The notes under the pieces were generated by a model that saw nothing but the letters and a program-made list of their open reading frames with translations, searched no databases and had not been told where the DNA came from. The translations under genes were made by a program, and so were the position numbers. A stretch of 64,000 nt of DNA from Methanococcoides seepicolus (GTDB lineage: Archaea > Halobacteriota > Methanosarcinia > Methanosarcinales > Methanosarcinaceae). The first letter of the stretch is position 1. Every line of letters begins with the position of its first letter. The stretch covers positions 35,122-99,121 of the forward strand of contig NZ_JAGSOI010000002.1 in NCBI RefSeq assembly GCF_023684405.1. The letters run 5' to 3'. Shown in pieces: positions 48,517-58,807 of the stretch.

Positions 48517-49260
48517 TCATAAAGAACAATAACACGAGCCACTTTCTTCTGCCACCACTGTTCTGAGTGGGATTACGACTCCTCCAACAATTGGATAAGC
48601 AAAACATTCAGTATGTAATTCGACAAAAACACGACATTCCCTACTTTGTACTTCAAATGTATTTGATCCATCTCCTGAGCATAAATCAATTTCTTGAACT
48701 TGCTCAGGTGGATATGGTGATGGTTCTCCAGGTATGCCAAGATAATCCCAACTCACACCTGTCTTTACAATCATTTGACAGCATGGGCCATCTAAAGGTA
48801 GTACAATTTCACCATTAGCAGCTCTTTGATTAGTAGTTTGACATCCATGCACAAACCAATCGACATGAACATAGTATGTTCCATTTGGTCTTTCATATAG
48901 GATCGCACTTTCGATCTCGATGTAAATTTCTCCACTCATACTTAGATAGGAATTTGAACAATTGTTAACAACTCTATCAACATTCCAAGTCCACGACTTT
49001 GACACTACAACACCATCTTTCTCTGCCTCCACTTTTAATTCATGGCTTCCAAATACAGCATCATCGGTGTAGGTATAATAAGTATTTGCCGTTGGATTAT
49101 TGTTTGTTTGAACCACAACACCATCTAGCTTCCACCTTAGAACATCACTATTCAGGTTAACAGTTACTTTGAATGTTCTTGATTCACCAGCATAGTTAAC
49201 CGGTGATTCCGAGCTTCTCAATGTAATTTCAAGATCAGGTGTGCCTCCGCCTCCCATCAT
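48517..49260 (-). CDS. Ig-like protein with many cysteines, unknown function
   Basis: 247 residues, no signal peptide seen. Residues 1-95 form an Ig-like domain (LEITLRSSESPVNYAGE, FKVTVNLNSDVLRWKLDGV, SHELKVEAEKDGVVV). The rest is beta-rich with ten or so cysteines (HGCQT, GPCCQM, SRECRVFVE, GSCYCSL), as in a disulfide-rich or metal-binding protein. MMGGGG starts it. The ATG overlaps the stop of the P-loop gene (TAATG), so both are translated together. Family not recognised. Confidence 0.65.
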   Translation of the reverse strand: MMGGGGTPDLEITLRSSESPVNYAGESRTFKVTVNLNSDVLRWKLDGVVVQTNNNPTANTYYTYTDDAVFGSHELKVEAEKDGVVVSKSWTWNVDRVVNNCSNSYLSMSGEIYIEIESAILYERPNGTYYVHVDWFVHGCQTTNQRAANGEIVLPLDGPCCQMIVKTGVSWDYLGIPGEPSPYPPEQVQEIDLCSGDGSNTFEVQSRECRVFVELHTECFAYPIVGGVVIPLRTVVAEESGSCYCSL

Positions 49261-50309
49261 TACACCTCCAGATATCCTTCTTTAATCAGGTATTGTGGTA
49301 AAATCCAACCATTGCAATATATCATGTTATCTTCCTTGCTGAGTATCGGAAGATTTCGATTTTCCCACCATATGTCACAATCAGGTGTCCAGAATTTATT
49401 GTTGTACACTTCATACAAACAACCCTTTTCCCCTATAGGAGTTCCAACAGGTTCTTTCTTTATTTTTCGGTATATGGTGTGTGGATCACTTTTCATACAT
49501 GCATTACTATGCGGATCTTCACAAAATTTGGTTGCTTTTCCCAGATAACATGATGGCTGGTAACATATCACAGGAGTTTTAGCTGGTTTGTAAAGCAATT
49601 CCAAACTTTCATCAAGACAGGAACCAACAATTGCAAGATCATATTGTTCTTTCCTGTAATCTTCCATAAATCTGAGATACTCATAACCGTACCATTTCAG
49701 GTTTGGGAAGATATCCCAGAATTCAGCTGGAAAAGCACCGACAGCAATTACTTTTTTATCACTCTTTGGAAGTGCCATTTTTGGGTTAATTGTGTCAAAT
49801 ACAATTTCTTCTGCATGATGGAGATTGAAAGAGGTGTCAACACAGGGGGAATCAATTTTTGAAGGAACTTTTGTGATAATCCGTTGGACATTCTCCTCAT
49901 TAATTTGATCCCAGAATGCTGAAAAAGTAGGACTTATATCTAAAACAAAGTTTTTCCAGTCATCTTTTGCTTTATAGGAAATGACTTCATTGATGTTGTT
50001 AAACAGGTCAATGTATGCAGCACCAATTGGCCCATGTGGAAGTGTCACTTCAAGGATATACCTGTCATATCCTTCAGGGATCCATTGTTCGAGTGTTTCT
50101 TTACTTTTGGCAGCCTCTATTGGGATGGTATAATGATAACAACTATTTTGTAGAAAAGTTCCAACATCATATTGTCCCTTCATAGTTTGCAGGCATGCCA
50201 CTTTCAGGCCCTTCGATTTAAAATGATTTTCAAGCAGAAGCGCTGTTGAAGTTTTTCCTTGCTCACATGGCGATGCAAGGACGTATATTTGTTTTTCATT
50301 TTCATCCAT
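49260..50309 (-). CDS. P-loop protein, dethiobiotin-synthetase/CobB-like fold
   Basis: 349 residues. N-terminal YVLASPCEQGKTSTALLLEN is a deviant P-loop (S-P-C-E-Q-G-K-T) of the deviant Walker A type seen in dethiobiotin synthetase and MobB-like proteins. RYILEVTLPHGPIG fits the second motif. The C-terminal half (from about 190) has VGAFPAEFWDIFPNLKW and several cysteines (CYQPSCYLG, CEDPHSNAC). Function unknown. First gene of a five-gene operon with an Ig-like protein and three exported propellers; no close functional link to them is known. Confidence 0.6.
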   Translation of the reverse strand: MDENEKQIYVLASPCEQGKTSTALLLENHFKSKGLKVACLQTMKGQYDVGTFLQNSCYHYTIPIEAAKSKETLEQWIPEGYDRYILEVTLPHGPIGAAYIDLFNNINEVISYKAKDDWKNFVLDISPTFSAFWDQINEENVQRIITKVPSKIDSPCVDTSFNLHHAEEIVFDTINPKMALPKSDKKVIAVGAFPAEFWDIFPNLKWYGYEYLRFMEDYRKEQYDLAIVGSCLDESLELLYKPAKTPVICYQPSCYLGKATKFCEDPHSNACMKSDPHTIYRKIKKEPVGTPIGEKGCLYEVYNNKFWTPDCDIWWENRNLPILSKEDNMIYCNGWILPQYLIKEGYLEV

Positions 50310-50785
50310 GGGATCATCTTCAGAATTTATTTGATTAATTAACTAAAAAAACATATCCAATTGATTTATAATTTTTGATTATGTGAGTAATCACATTGGG
50401 TAATAATGTGCCAAAATATGAATTTGAGGACTGTTCCCGAGATGCTAAAGCAGGTTAATATTATCATCAATAATGCAGCATAACCCTAATTAGAATTACA
50501 TGATTTGCCTCATATTGGCTCTTAATTCCTATATGACTTATATTTGCATTTCTTGCAAAAAAGTATGAAAAGGACTTTTATTAACAATTTATGGAAACTG
50601 AATCTCGGGATAAATCGGAAAAAGCAACCTTAAAGGCGTGCTACATGATATACTGCAAAGCGAGAACATGTTCAAGTACGTAAGTACGGATTAAATTCCG
50701 ATCACATTTCAACCCGACAGCAAACCTTTAATCCTCTCACTCAAATATCTTATATTCGACTTAATCTAAAAATACCCACAAAAAT
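50310..50785. other. Divergent intergenic region upstream of uvrA
   Basis: 476 bases without a gene. A TATA-like CTTATATT lies near 50747, 35-40 bases before the uvrA ATG. Another promoter for the minus-strand operon must lie near 50340. Nothing else is recognisable. Confidence 0.5.
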
Positions 50786-53611
50786 ATGTCCCTGAAAAAT
50801 ATAATTGTCAAAGGTGCTAAGGAGCACAATCTCAAGAATGTAGACGTTACATTCCCGCGTGATAAACTGATAGTCATAACCGGACTCAGCGGGTCTGGAA
50901 AATCTTCCCTTGCTTTTGATACAATATATGCGGAAGGTCAGAGACGATACGTGGAATCGTTGTCAGCTTATGCAAGACAATTTCTGGGGCTTATGGAAAA
51001 GCCGGATGTTGAATACATCGAAGGACTTTCCCCCGCAATTTCCATTGAACAGAAAACAACCAGCAAGAACCCGCGTTCTACGGTCGGTACTGTCACAGAG
51101 ATATATGATTACCTGAGATTGCTCTATGCGAGGATAGGAATACGGCACTGTCCAAAATGCGGCAAGGCCATTGAACCCCAGAGCGTTGACCAGATAGTCG
51201 ATAGTATATTGAAGATAAAAGAAGGTTCTAAGATACACATCCTTGCACCGCTTGTGCGGGAGCGCAAGGGAGAATATAAGAAATTACTCACCGACCTTCG
51301 TACAGAAGGGTTTGCACGTGCAAGGGTCGATGGCGAGATAATAGCCCTTGAGGATGCAGAGACAATTGAGCTGGGACGTTATAACAAACACAATATCGAA
51401 GCCGTAGTGGACAGGATCGTAATAAAGGACGACATTCGGGAAAGAGTGACAGATGCCGTTGAGACCGCACTGGAGAAAAGTGGTGGCACACTGATAGTTC
51501 ATGTGCTTGACAAAGAGGAAATAGTCTTCAGTGAAAATCTGGCATGCCCTGATTGTGAAATTGGTTTTGAGGACATGGAACCATCAGCTTTCTCATTCAA
51601 CAGCCCTCAGGGAGCATGCGAGGAATGCCATGGTCTTGGAACTTCCATGGAGTTCGATCCTGAACTTATCGTACCCGACACCACCCTTTCATTGCATGAA
51701 GGAGCCATTGAACATTGGGGCAAGAAAGATGGGTACTACATGCAGTCACTGAAATCCGTTGCGGACCGCTATGGTTTCTCCATGGATGTGCCTTTTGAGG
51801 AACTGGCACCTGAACACAAGGACATCATCTTTAACGGTGCCAGTGGACTGATCGATTATGTGCACATCGGTAAGAACGGCGGGATGTGGAAACACAAGGG
51901 TAAGTTCAATGGAGTCATCGCCAATATCTCAAAGATATATAATAGCACAGAATCCGAGAACAGAAAAGATACCCTGAAAAAGTACATCACCACCAAACCC
52001 TGTACATCCTGCAATGGAGACAGACTAAAGCCCGCAAGTCTTGCAGTTACCATTAATGAACAGAACATTATCAAGGTCACTCGGATGTCCGTGGAGAGTA
52101 CACTGTTGTTCTTCGAAGAACTTGAAACAAAGCTCACACCACGCGAATATTCCATTGCGAGACTCATACTCAAGGAAATAAAAGCAAGACTGGGATTCCT
52201 GATGGATGTCGGACTTGATTATCTTACCCTGAGCCGTTCAGCAGCAACCCTGTCTGGCGGAGAAGCCCAAAGGATCAGACTTGCTACACAGATCGGGTCC
52301 AGCCTTATGGGCGTGCTGTACATCCTTGACGAGCCGAGTATCGGTCTGCATCAGAGAGATAATCTCAGGCTCATTAACACGTTAAAGCATCTGAGAGATA
52401 TTGGAAATACCGTTATAGTGGTTGAGCATGATGAAGAGACCATCATGAACTCCGATCATGTTGTTGATATGGGACCAGGAGCAGGCATACACGGCGGAGA
52501 GATAGTCGCAGAAGGAACTCCCGAAGAGATAATGGCCCATCCGGATTCACGTACCGGACAATACATGAGTGGTAAACTGGAGATCGCCATACCGGAAAAA
52601 AGACGTAAACCCACAGGGAAACTTGTTATTATGGGGGCTTCACAGAACAATCTCAAGGGGATAGATGTTGAATTCCCCCTTGGAGTGATGGCCTGTGTGA
52701 CCGGAGTATCAGGTTCCGGAAAAAGTACACTTATCAACGAGACATTGAACAAGGTCCTGTCACAGAAGTTGCATCGTTCACGTGAGAGACCGGGCAAATA
52801 TAAAGATATAAAAGGTCTTGAACTGGTGGATAAAGTCATCACCATCGACCAGTCGCCAATAGGACGAACACCACGCTCAAACCCCGCCACATATACCAAT
52901 CTGTTCACACCCATACGAGAACTGTTCTCACAGACAAAGATGGCGAAGACACGTGGCTACAAGCCCGGAAGGTTCAGCTTCAATGTTCGTGGCGGCAGAT
53001 GCGAGACATGTTCAGGTGACGGAACCATAACAATTGAGATGCACTTTTTGCCTGACGTTTACGTGCCTTGTGAGGTCTGTCATGGAAAAAGGTACAACCA
53101 TGAGACACTGGAAGTAAATTACAAGGATAAAAATATCGCTGATGTCCTTGATATGACCGTTGAGGAAGCCCTGGGATTCTTTGAGAACGTACCGAAGATC
53201 AGGAATAAACTGCAAACCCTTTTCGATGTCGGGCTGGGATATATAAAACTGGGACAATCTTCAACAACGTTATCGGGTGGAGAAGCCCAACGTGTAAAGC
53301 TTGCGACCGAACTTAGTCGCCGTTCCACCGGAAAAACAGTATTTATCCTTGATGAACCGACCACAGGACTTCATTTTGATGACGTGAACAAACTGCTTGA
53401 CGTGCTTCAAAGATTAGTGGAAACAGGGAACACTGTTATTGTGATCGAGCACAATCTTGACGTTATAAAGACCGCTGACTGGATCATAGATCTTGGACCC
53501 GAAGGAGGAGAACGTGGTGGCAAAGTTATCGCAAAGGGAACGCCTGAGAAGGTCTCGAAGGTCAAAGGCTCCTATACCGGAGAATTCCTGAAAAAAGCAC
53601 TCAAGAAATAA
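50786..53611 (+). CDS. uvrA: Excinuclease ABC subunit A
   Basis: 941 residues, full length. Damage sensor of nucleotide excision repair. Two ATPase units: first Walker [16 protein letters not shown] with signature [12 protein letters not shown], second [11 protein letters not shown] with [12 protein letters not shown]. Zinc modules [21 protein letters not shown], and [20 protein letters not shown]. UvrABC is a bacterial system present in many mesophilic methanogens through old transfer. uvrB and uvrC are not in the window. Confidence 0.97.
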   Translation: MSLKNIIVKGAKEHNLKNVDVTFPRDKLIVITGLSGSGKSSLAFDTIYAEGQRRYVESLSAYARQFLGLMEKPDVEYIEGLSPAISIEQKTTSKNPRSTVGTVTEIYDYLRLLYARIGIRHCPKCGKAIEPQSVDQIVDSILKIKEGSKIHILAPLVRERKGEYKKLLTDLRTEGFARARVDGEIIALEDAETIELGRYNKHNIEAVVDRIVIKDDIRERVTDAVETALEKSGGTLIVHVLDKEEIVFSENLACPDCEIGFEDMEPSAFSFNSPQGACEECHGLGTSMEFDPELIVPDTTLSLHEGAIEHWGKKDGYYMQSLKSVADRYGFSMDVPFEELAPEHKDIIFNGASGLIDYVHIGKNGGMWKHKGKFNGVIANISKIYNSTESENRKDTLKKYITTKPCTSCNGDRLKPASLAVTINEQNIIKVTRMSVESTLLFFEELETKLTPREYSIARLILKEIKARLGFLMDVGLDYLTLSRSAATLSGGEAQRIRLATQIGSSLMGVLYILDEPSIGLHQRDNLRLINTLKHLRDIGNTVIVVEHDEETIMNSDHVVDMGPGAGIHGGEIVAEGTPEEIMAHPDSRTGQYMSGKLEIAIPEKRRKPTGKLVIMGASQNNLKGIDVEFPLGVMACVTGVSGSGKSTLINETLNKVLSQKLHRSRERPGKYKDIKGLELVDKVITIDQSPIGRTPRSNPATYTNLFTPIRELFSQTKMAKTRGYKPGRFSFNVRGGRCETCSGDGTITIEMHFLPDVYVPCEVCHGKRYNHETLEVNYKDKNIADVLDMTVEEALGFFENVPKIRNKLQTLFDVGLGYIKLGQSSTTLSGGEAQRVKLATELSRRSTGKTVFILDEPTTGLHFDDVNKLLDVLQRLVETGNTVIVIEHNLDVIKTADWIIDLGPEGGERGGKVIAKGTPEKVSKVKGSYTGEFLKKALKK

Positions 53612-53641
53612 TGAGAAAAAAGAAAAGAATGAAGTTTAATT

Positions 53642-53667
53642 GATATCTGACCCACGGGTCAGATATC
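53642..53667. terminator. Bidirectional hairpin between uvrA and the fmdE-like gene
   Basis: Perfect 12-base stem GATATCTGACCC / GGGTCAGATATC with a 2-base spacer, overlapping the stop codon of the minus-strand gene. Suited to end both convergent transcripts. A T-rich tract is weak on either side, so a binding site is also possible. Confidence 0.6.
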
Positions 53668-54243
53668 GTGTCCTTCAAAACAGGGAAGGCAAACCATTTT
53701 ACCTTCCTTTACACGCAAACGTGTTTCCATGGCTTCCTCACCACATTCCGCACAGGCGATGGAACGATAGACCATTGCTTTTTCGGGCGGTTCGGTTTCA
53801 ACGTTCGTAACGGTGAACAAATCCTCATCAGGAATGTCAAGGATAGCATAGGCTTTTTCAGCATGTCTTTTTCTGAACTCCTCAAGCTCCTCGACAGTAG
53901 CAGTCCCATTTCTTACCTTTGGGAAAAGTTCATTGTACTTTTCATCATTGCCCCTTTTGCGGGGATTTACGGATATTCGCAGAGCATTGCGGTCTCCTCT
54001 CTTGAAGAAAGTGTAGACATGCTTACCAAGGTCTTTAAAGACAAGATTGCCCTTTCCGAAAGTACAACCATTTATGACCTGTATAGCATCGACACTGCAT
54101 GATTTGTTCTCTACGACAACTACAAGTTCCTCATCCTCTGAACGGTCCTTGAACTGCTCAGCAGCATAAGTGCCTACTCTGTAACCGATGACAATTCCCG
54201 GACAAAGGTGACCGTGGAACTCTATTGCGTCTTCCAGATCCAT
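53659..54243 (-). CDS. fmdE: FmdE-family protein
   Basis: 194 residues. N-terminal FHGHLCPGIVIGYRVG with His and Cys, then NKSCSVDAIQVINGCTFGKGN, are the FmdE core. The C-terminal zinc ribbon is AECGEEAMETRLRVKEGK and CLPCFEG. FmdE copurifies with formylmethanofuran dehydrogenase in some methanogens but the family is broader and often of unknown role. Ten bases downstream of purB on the same strand. Confidence 0.88.
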   Translation of the reverse strand: MDLEDAIEFHGHLCPGIVIGYRVGTYAAEQFKDRSEDEELVVVVENKSCSVDAIQVINGCTFGKGNLVFKDLGKHVYTFFKRGDRNALRISVNPRKRGNDEKYNELFPKVRNGTATVEELEEFRKRHAEKAYAILDIPDEDLFTVTNVETEPPEKAMVYRSIACAECGEEAMETRLRVKEGKMVCLPCFEGHDI

Positions 54244-54252
54244 TATACCACC

Positions 54253-55593
54253 TTAGAACTGAGCTCTGAGCTTTGCCACAACGTTCTCGACCTGCGCTAC
54301 TGCGGTACCGATGTACCTGTCAGGATTTAGAAGATCGCTGATCTCGGATTCGGTCAAATACTTTGTAACGTCCGGTCTACCGAGTAGGACATCCTTGAGA
54401 TGCATTCCTGATTCGTGAGCTTCCATTGCGGAACTGCGGACGATCTCATGGGCTTCCTGCCTGCCAACACCACGTTTTGCCAGATCGATCATGATAGCTT
54501 CACCCATGTTAAGACCACGTAAGAGGTCGAGGTTCTTGCGGATATTCTCAGGATAGAATCTCAGATTCTCGATGACGCCTATTGCGAGCTTTAAGAGATG
54601 GTCTGTGAGGACACAGCTTTCGGGGAAAACGATCCTTTCACATGAGGAGTTCGTGAGGTCACGTTCATCCCAGAGAGTGTTGTTCAGAAGTTCCGGCTCG
54701 ACCATTGAACGAACGATACGTGCTAAGCCACTTATCTGTTCTGATTTGATAGGGTTCCTCTTGTGAGGCATTGTGGATGAACCTACCTGGTTCTTGCGGA
54801 AGCTCTCCTCCACTTCTGCGATCTCGCTTCTCTGGAGGGTGCGTATCTCAACGGCGATCTTGTCAAGGGTGGTTACTGTGTTTGCCATCCACATGACGAA
54901 TTCTGCGTGGCGGTCACGCTGGATGATCTGGTTTGAAACATCAACACTGCCAAGACCGAGATATTCCATTGCATATGCCTGGATCTCTATTCCATCTTTA
55001 CCGAATGCTGCCTGTGTGCCCACAGCACCTGTCATCTGACCTACCAGAAGACGTGGTGTAAGCTGTGCCAGACGTTCGAGATGCCTTGCGACCTCACTTG
55101 CCCAGATAGCAAATCTCAAGCCATATGTGGTCGGTACACCGATCTGACCGTGTGTCCTGCCGGCACAAACAGTGTTCTTGTGCTCTTCCGCCTTTGTGAG
55201 CAATACATCGAGAAGTGTCCTTGTCTTTTCCTCAAGGATCGCGACAGCATCCATCATCTGAAGAGCGGTAGCTGTGTCCAGGATATCGTTGGAAGTTGCA
55301 CCAAAGTGCACCCACTTGGCAGCGTCATCTGTGCATTGCTCAGAGATAGCAATAACAATGGCCATCATGTCATGGTGTATCTCATCCTCGATCTCAGCAA
55401 CTCTCTCGATCTTTACATGAGCTATGCTTTTCTCAATTTCTGCTGCAGCTTCAGCAGGCACCATACCGATCTTTGCTTCGGCATTTGAGAGGGCTGCTTC
55501 GGTCTTTAAGAGCTTTTCAAGGCGGTTTGCCTCGCTCCAGACATATTTCATTTCGTCAGTACCATAACGGTATTCGATAGGATGGATTGCCAT
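54253..55593 (-). CDS. purB: Adenylosuccinate lyase
   Basis: 446 residues. Acts twice in purine synthesis. The signature SSTMPHKRNPIKSEQI, the HFGATSNDILDTA segment and AGRTHGQIG are the three conserved regions. The ATG at 55593 gives the usual MAIHPIEYRYGTDEM; the frame stays open to 55665 but that part lacks conservation. Divergent from the regulator gene at 55675. Confidence 0.96.
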   Translation of the reverse strand: MAIHPIEYRYGTDEMKYVWSEANRLEKLLKTEAALSNAEAKIGMVPAEAAAEIEKSIAHVKIERVAEIEDEIHHDMMAIVIAISEQCTDDAAKWVHFGATSNDILDTATALQMMDAVAILEEKTRTLLDVLLTKAEEHKNTVCAGRTHGQIGVPTTYGLRFAIWASEVARHLERLAQLTPRLLVGQMTGAVGTQAAFGKDGIEIQAYAMEYLGLGSVDVSNQIIQRDRHAEFVMWMANTVTTLDKIAVEIRTLQRSEIAEVEESFRKNQVGSSTMPHKRNPIKSEQISGLARIVRSMVEPELLNNTLWDERDLTNSSCERIVFPESCVLTDHLLKLAIGVIENLRFYPENIRKNLDLLRGLNMGEAIMIDLAKRGVGRQEAHEIVRSSAMEAHESGMHLKDVLLGRPDVTKYLTESEISDLLNPDRYIGTAVAQVENVVAKLRAQF

Positions 55594-55674
55594 GTATTTT
55601 GGTCTCCTTTGAAGTGGAATTGATTTACTAATGAAGTATAGTGGGTAGATAAACAACAAACCCATAAATAGACT

Positions 55675-56235
55675 TTGTTTGTCAAGTTTAAAGCCCAGGA
55701 AGATAATCCATTCAGAGCCTTGAAGCTCCTTGCATACATCGGATTACAATCCGAAGGATGTGCAGACTTCCAGGACCTTTTAGATAACCTTGACATTTCC
55801 AAAAGTACACTCTGGCGTTACATCAGTTCCCTAAGAACACAGGGATTGATAGGCATAAACAGAAGTGACCATACGTGCGTATTCTTCAAGAAACGTTCAG
55901 CATGGGAACATCTCCGGGACCCATTGCTTGCAATAGTCACAGCTCTGGATATAGGTCTTAAGAAGATCTATGGAGAATTATTTATTGATTCCGGAATGAT
56001 TCGACGTTATCGTGACAGGGCTAAGAACCTGAAACCGATAAAGAAAAAAGAATCAAGAACTCCAAAGTTTGAAAAGATAGTTGTTGAGACTATACGGGAA
56101 GCTGAAAAGCTGAATAAGGAATTCAAGGAGCTTGGAATTAACAAGCGTGCTTCTGTTCTGTCTACTCACAATACGATGAGGTATTGTTGGTTGAGCGGTA
56201 GCTATAGAGAATCAAACAATTTAATTTTCTTCTAA
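55675..56235 (+). CDS. Helix-turn-helix regulator, C-terminus possibly altered
   Basis: About 186 residues with a TTG start; no ATG exists near the front. Residues 15-70 contain a winged helix (FQDLLDNLDISKSTLWRYISSLRTQGLI), then VFFKKRSAWEHLRDPLLAIV and a basic region with a C-terminal coiled segment (IREAEKLNKEFKELGINK). The last 30 residues (from about RASVLSTHNT) are unlike the rest and run into the antisense of the HEPN gene, with which it overlaps by 15 bases. The 3' end may have been replaced when the neighbouring island arrived. Confidence 0.6.
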   Translation: MFVKFKAQEDNPFRALKLLAYIGLQSEGCADFQDLLDNLDISKSTLWRYISSLRTQGLIGINRSDHTCVFFKKRSAWEHLRDPLLAIVTALDIGLKKIYGELFIDSGMIRRYRDRAKNLKPIKKKESRTPKFEKIVVETIREAEKLNKEFKELGINKRASVLSTHNTMRYCWLSGSYRESNNLIFF

Positions 56236-56817
56236 AGCCAATTTATTTACAACTTCTTCATCGATTATACCAATGTAATCCATCAAAAACGTGATGTTAT
56301 CCATTATATCAAGTGGACTAATATCAGAAGCATCGTCATTTTGATGAACAATATTATTTCTTTTATCAACAAGTGATCCAACCCTATCCTTACAATCAAA
56401 AAAATCAGGATTAGCATCTAAATTAATGCCTAATTTTTTGAAAAACGCTAAAGTTAAATACACATTTCCTGATAATTCACTATCGATATCATCATCAGTA
56501 ATTTCAAAAGAGAATTGTCTGACTTCATCATTTGGTTTACTTTTCTTTTTGTTCAAAGACCAATCAACCAAATTATGTGGAACTTTAGCATTATTTATCC
56601 TTAAATTAAATGTATCAATCATAAGATTAGAAGCTTTTTTTAAATATGACTCCAAGTAAGCACAGCTAATTACCATTAATGATTTTGTAAAAAAGTTCAT
56701 ATTTAAAGTAATAAACTCATCATCGCCAGCTACTAATTTATCATTCGCATTTTGGGTAAATGTTAACAAATCATTGTACAATTCTAAATGCTCTTCTAAA
56801 ATTGTATGATCATTCAT
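56221..56817 (-). CDS. HEPN-domain protein (MAE_28990-like)
   Basis: 198 residues. All alpha-helical; HEPN ribonuclease motif R-x4-H seen as KRNNIVHQ near residues 154-159, and an N-terminal SCAYLESYLKKAS that fits the MAE_28990/MAE_18760 family. The gene starts at ATG 56817 (or GTG 56826) and overlaps the end of the DUF262 gene by a few bases, so they are one operon. In such pairs HEPN proteins act as RNases and the partner as sensor. A role in phage defence or as toxin-antitoxin is inferred. Confidence 0.75.
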   Translation of the reverse strand: MNDHTILEEHLELYNDLLTFTQNANDKLVAGDDEFITLNMNFFTKSLMVISCAYLESYLKKASNLMIDTFNLRINNAKVPHNLVDWSLNKKKSKPNDEVRQFSFEITDDDIDSELSGNVYLTLAFFKKLGINLDANPDFFDCKDRVGSLVDKRNNIVHQNDDASDISPLDIMDNITFLMDYIGIIDEEVVNKLALEEN

Positions 56818-57832
56818 TGATACCACTCAATTTTTCTTCCCAAATTTTCCTTCTCTTTATTATGGCATATTTTTTCTGAACACCTGAATAAACCGTTTTT
56901 TGGAAGTCTTCTATTAAACACATTGAATTAAAAGCTTCTACAATTTCATCAGAGTGATTTTTTATAAATTCAAAATCTAGCTTTTCAAAACTCCACATTA
57001 ATAAATCATAATATGCCATACTCTGCCTGCGTTTTTCTTTATTTATATCTACAAAAACATCATCCTTAAATACAAAAATACATTTTTCTAATGTTTCACA
57101 AAAACGTTGTTGTAACAAAGCTGTATCAGAATCACTAATGTGTTGATTATTAATCATAAAAACATCTAAATATTTGTCCATTATTCCATTATAATCAGAC
57201 AAATCCCCTTTCATTGCAAAAAATCTTAAAACTTGTTCTTCATTTTGTAAACCATCTTTTTTTCGGGAACCATTTTTACCAAGTCCAAACTTTGAAATAT
57301 TTGTATTTTGAGCTAATTTGGACAACAATGAATCTAAATTTCCTGGATAAAGAGCATGCCTGATTTCTTGGGGTGTTAACGATACTCCCCCTTGATTGAG
57401 TCTTGCAAAAATATCTTGAACTAGTTGTTGTTTATTATCATTTCTCAATATAATACAACGGATAGTATAACTTTCTAATTCATTTTTATATTTGCCCAAC
57501 TCACTGAACTTTTTGCCATTTAATTCTTTATACGCAGTTAAACCCTTCAGAGCAAATTCATCTTTAAAAAAACGTACTATTGTAGTTATTCTTTGTACAC
57601 CATCAATTACTAAGTGATTGTTCTCATCATCCTCAGCAAAATAACATGCAGGAAGAGGTATCCTCATTAATGCTGATTCAATAAATCTAGAAGTTTTTAC
57701 TTCACCATCTTTATTCCATTTATATACTCGTTGAAAATGAGGATCTAATTTTAATTTGTTTTTGTCAACTCTTTGAACTAAAGATTCAAATGGATAATCT
57801 ATTGGATAGAGATTTAAAACATTATTAGACAT
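56810..57832 (-). CDS. DUF262 protein (GmrSD/ParB-like N-terminal domain only)
   Basis: 340 residues. DUF262 core: LDPHFQRVYKW at the start, then the nucleotide-binding VIDGVQRITTI (the usual DGQQR changed to DGVQR) near residue 77, and FARLNQGGVSLTPQEIRHALY. The C-terminal HNH nuclease domain DUF1524 of GmrSD is absent, so it should sense or regulate rather than cut. The HEPN gene follows with overlap and could be the effector. Confidence 0.82.
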   Translation of the reverse strand: MSNNVLNLYPIDYPFESLVQRVDKNKLKLDPHFQRVYKWNKDGEVKTSRFIESALMRIPLPACYFAEDDENNHLVIDGVQRITTIVRFFKDEFALKGLTAYKELNGKKFSELGKYKNELESYTIRCIILRNDNKQQLVQDIFARLNQGGVSLTPQEIRHALYPGNLDSLLSKLAQNTNISKFGLGKNGSRKKDGLQNEEQVLRFFAMKGDLSDYNGIMDKYLDVFMINNQHISDSDTALLQQRFCETLEKCIFVFKDDVFVDINKEKRRQSMAYYDLLMWSFEKLDFEFIKNHSDEIVEAFNSMCLIEDFQKTVYSGVQKKYAIIKRRKIWEEKLSGINE

Positions 57833-58576
57833 GAATACACCTTTTCCTTTTTGAGATGATAATAAGGGATTACTATATACATATTTCTTTTTTATACACT
57901 GACATCTAGTTTAACTTCTAGTGGAACTATTTAAAACAACTGTAATAATAATACGCTTATCAAACTATGTTATTATACCCCTTGTTATCGATTCATACAA
58001 TAATCTTAAATTTTCGCCGCTTGCCTGCAGCAAAGTTTGCAGTACAAAGTACCGCATGTGGCTTTTTTACCCCGTCCCCTTAGGCACACTCTTAAGGACT
58101 ATGTCTCACTATTGAGACATTCGGTTTGAAATACCTCTATTTTTGACCTTGAAAACTCCAAGCGAAATCAAGGGTTTACCCATAATCATCAGGGAGATCA
58201 TACCAGACGGGAAACCCCACACGCAACCATCCCTATAATCCAATAGGTTTGATTAGGTCGCATGCAGGTTTTACCCGGAGAACAATAGCAAAGCAAACTG
58301 TGTGCTGTCCAATCCAGCCGTCGTCCACGTTGCACTATTGCAAAGGATCTCTACATGGCATTATTAAGTGATCAAAGATCACGCAATTATGCCCCAGCCG
58401 TAGAATATAGGCTAATTTCCGAGTATCGCAGGAACGAGAAACACAGGAATTTAGTCGGTCAATTGACCGGCTCCCAAAAAAGTATACTTTTATGTTGAAG
58501 TTTCCTTCCTACTTTTTTTAATAATTTTATATGTTTAAGTGATACAAAATGAACCTTGAATTTGAGGTTTAAAAAA
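57833..58576. other. Palindrome-rich noncoding stretch in the accessory island
   Basis: 744 bases with no convincing gene. It holds several perfect hairpins: ATGTCTCA-ctat-TGAGACAT (58101-58120), GTGATC-aaa-GATCAC (near 58358-58372), and a 14-base palindrome CGGTCAATTGACCG (58456-58469). The promoter for the DUF262 gene must be near 57840-57890. A decayed insertion element or recombination site is possible; no family was recognised. Confidence 0.45.
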
Positions 58577-58684
58577 ATGTCCGACTTCAATAAATACAAC
58601 ATTAGACAGGTGGGTGAGCGTATCCGCTTACCTGGCATGTCCGTATCGATCTCTGAAAAGCTCAAAGATCCTGGACTTTTATGA
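58577..58684 (+). pseudogene. Possible N-terminal remnant of a tyrosine recombinase
   Basis: 35 codons: MSDFNKYNIRQVGERIRLPG and further, ending TGA. The opening resembles the N-terminus of methanosarcinal integrases (MSDFxKY). It faces the opposite direction to the C-terminal integrase remnant at 60013. Only a short motif supports this. Confidence 0.35.
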
Positions 58685-58755
58685 CACCACCGAAGAACTT
58701 GATTCTTTAACTTAATTTGTCGTTTCGGGCGCTTAGCTAAAGGCAAGCGATTTAA

Positions 58756-58779
58756 GGCGCCGCCCGCTTTAGCGGCGCC
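58756..58779. other. GC-rich perfect hairpin
   Basis: GGCGCCGC / GCGGCGCC stem with an 8-base loop ccgcttta, inside an 80-base GC-rich patch (58710-58790) in otherwise AT-rich DNA. It lies 28 bases beyond the stop of the CoiA-like gene, so it may be its terminator, or a REP-like or RNA element. Confidence 0.5.
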
Positions 58780-58807
58780 CAGACAATAACTTAAGGATCC
58801 ATCAGGG

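Noticed and set aside
58141..58240. Short minus-strand open stretch of about 48 codons in the island
   Set aside because: No start, no recognisable family, and stops on both sides; possibly a remnant but not supportable.
58459..58746. A 95-residue minus-strand frame
   Set aside because: It lies opposite the integrase-like remnant, has no start signal and matches nothing.
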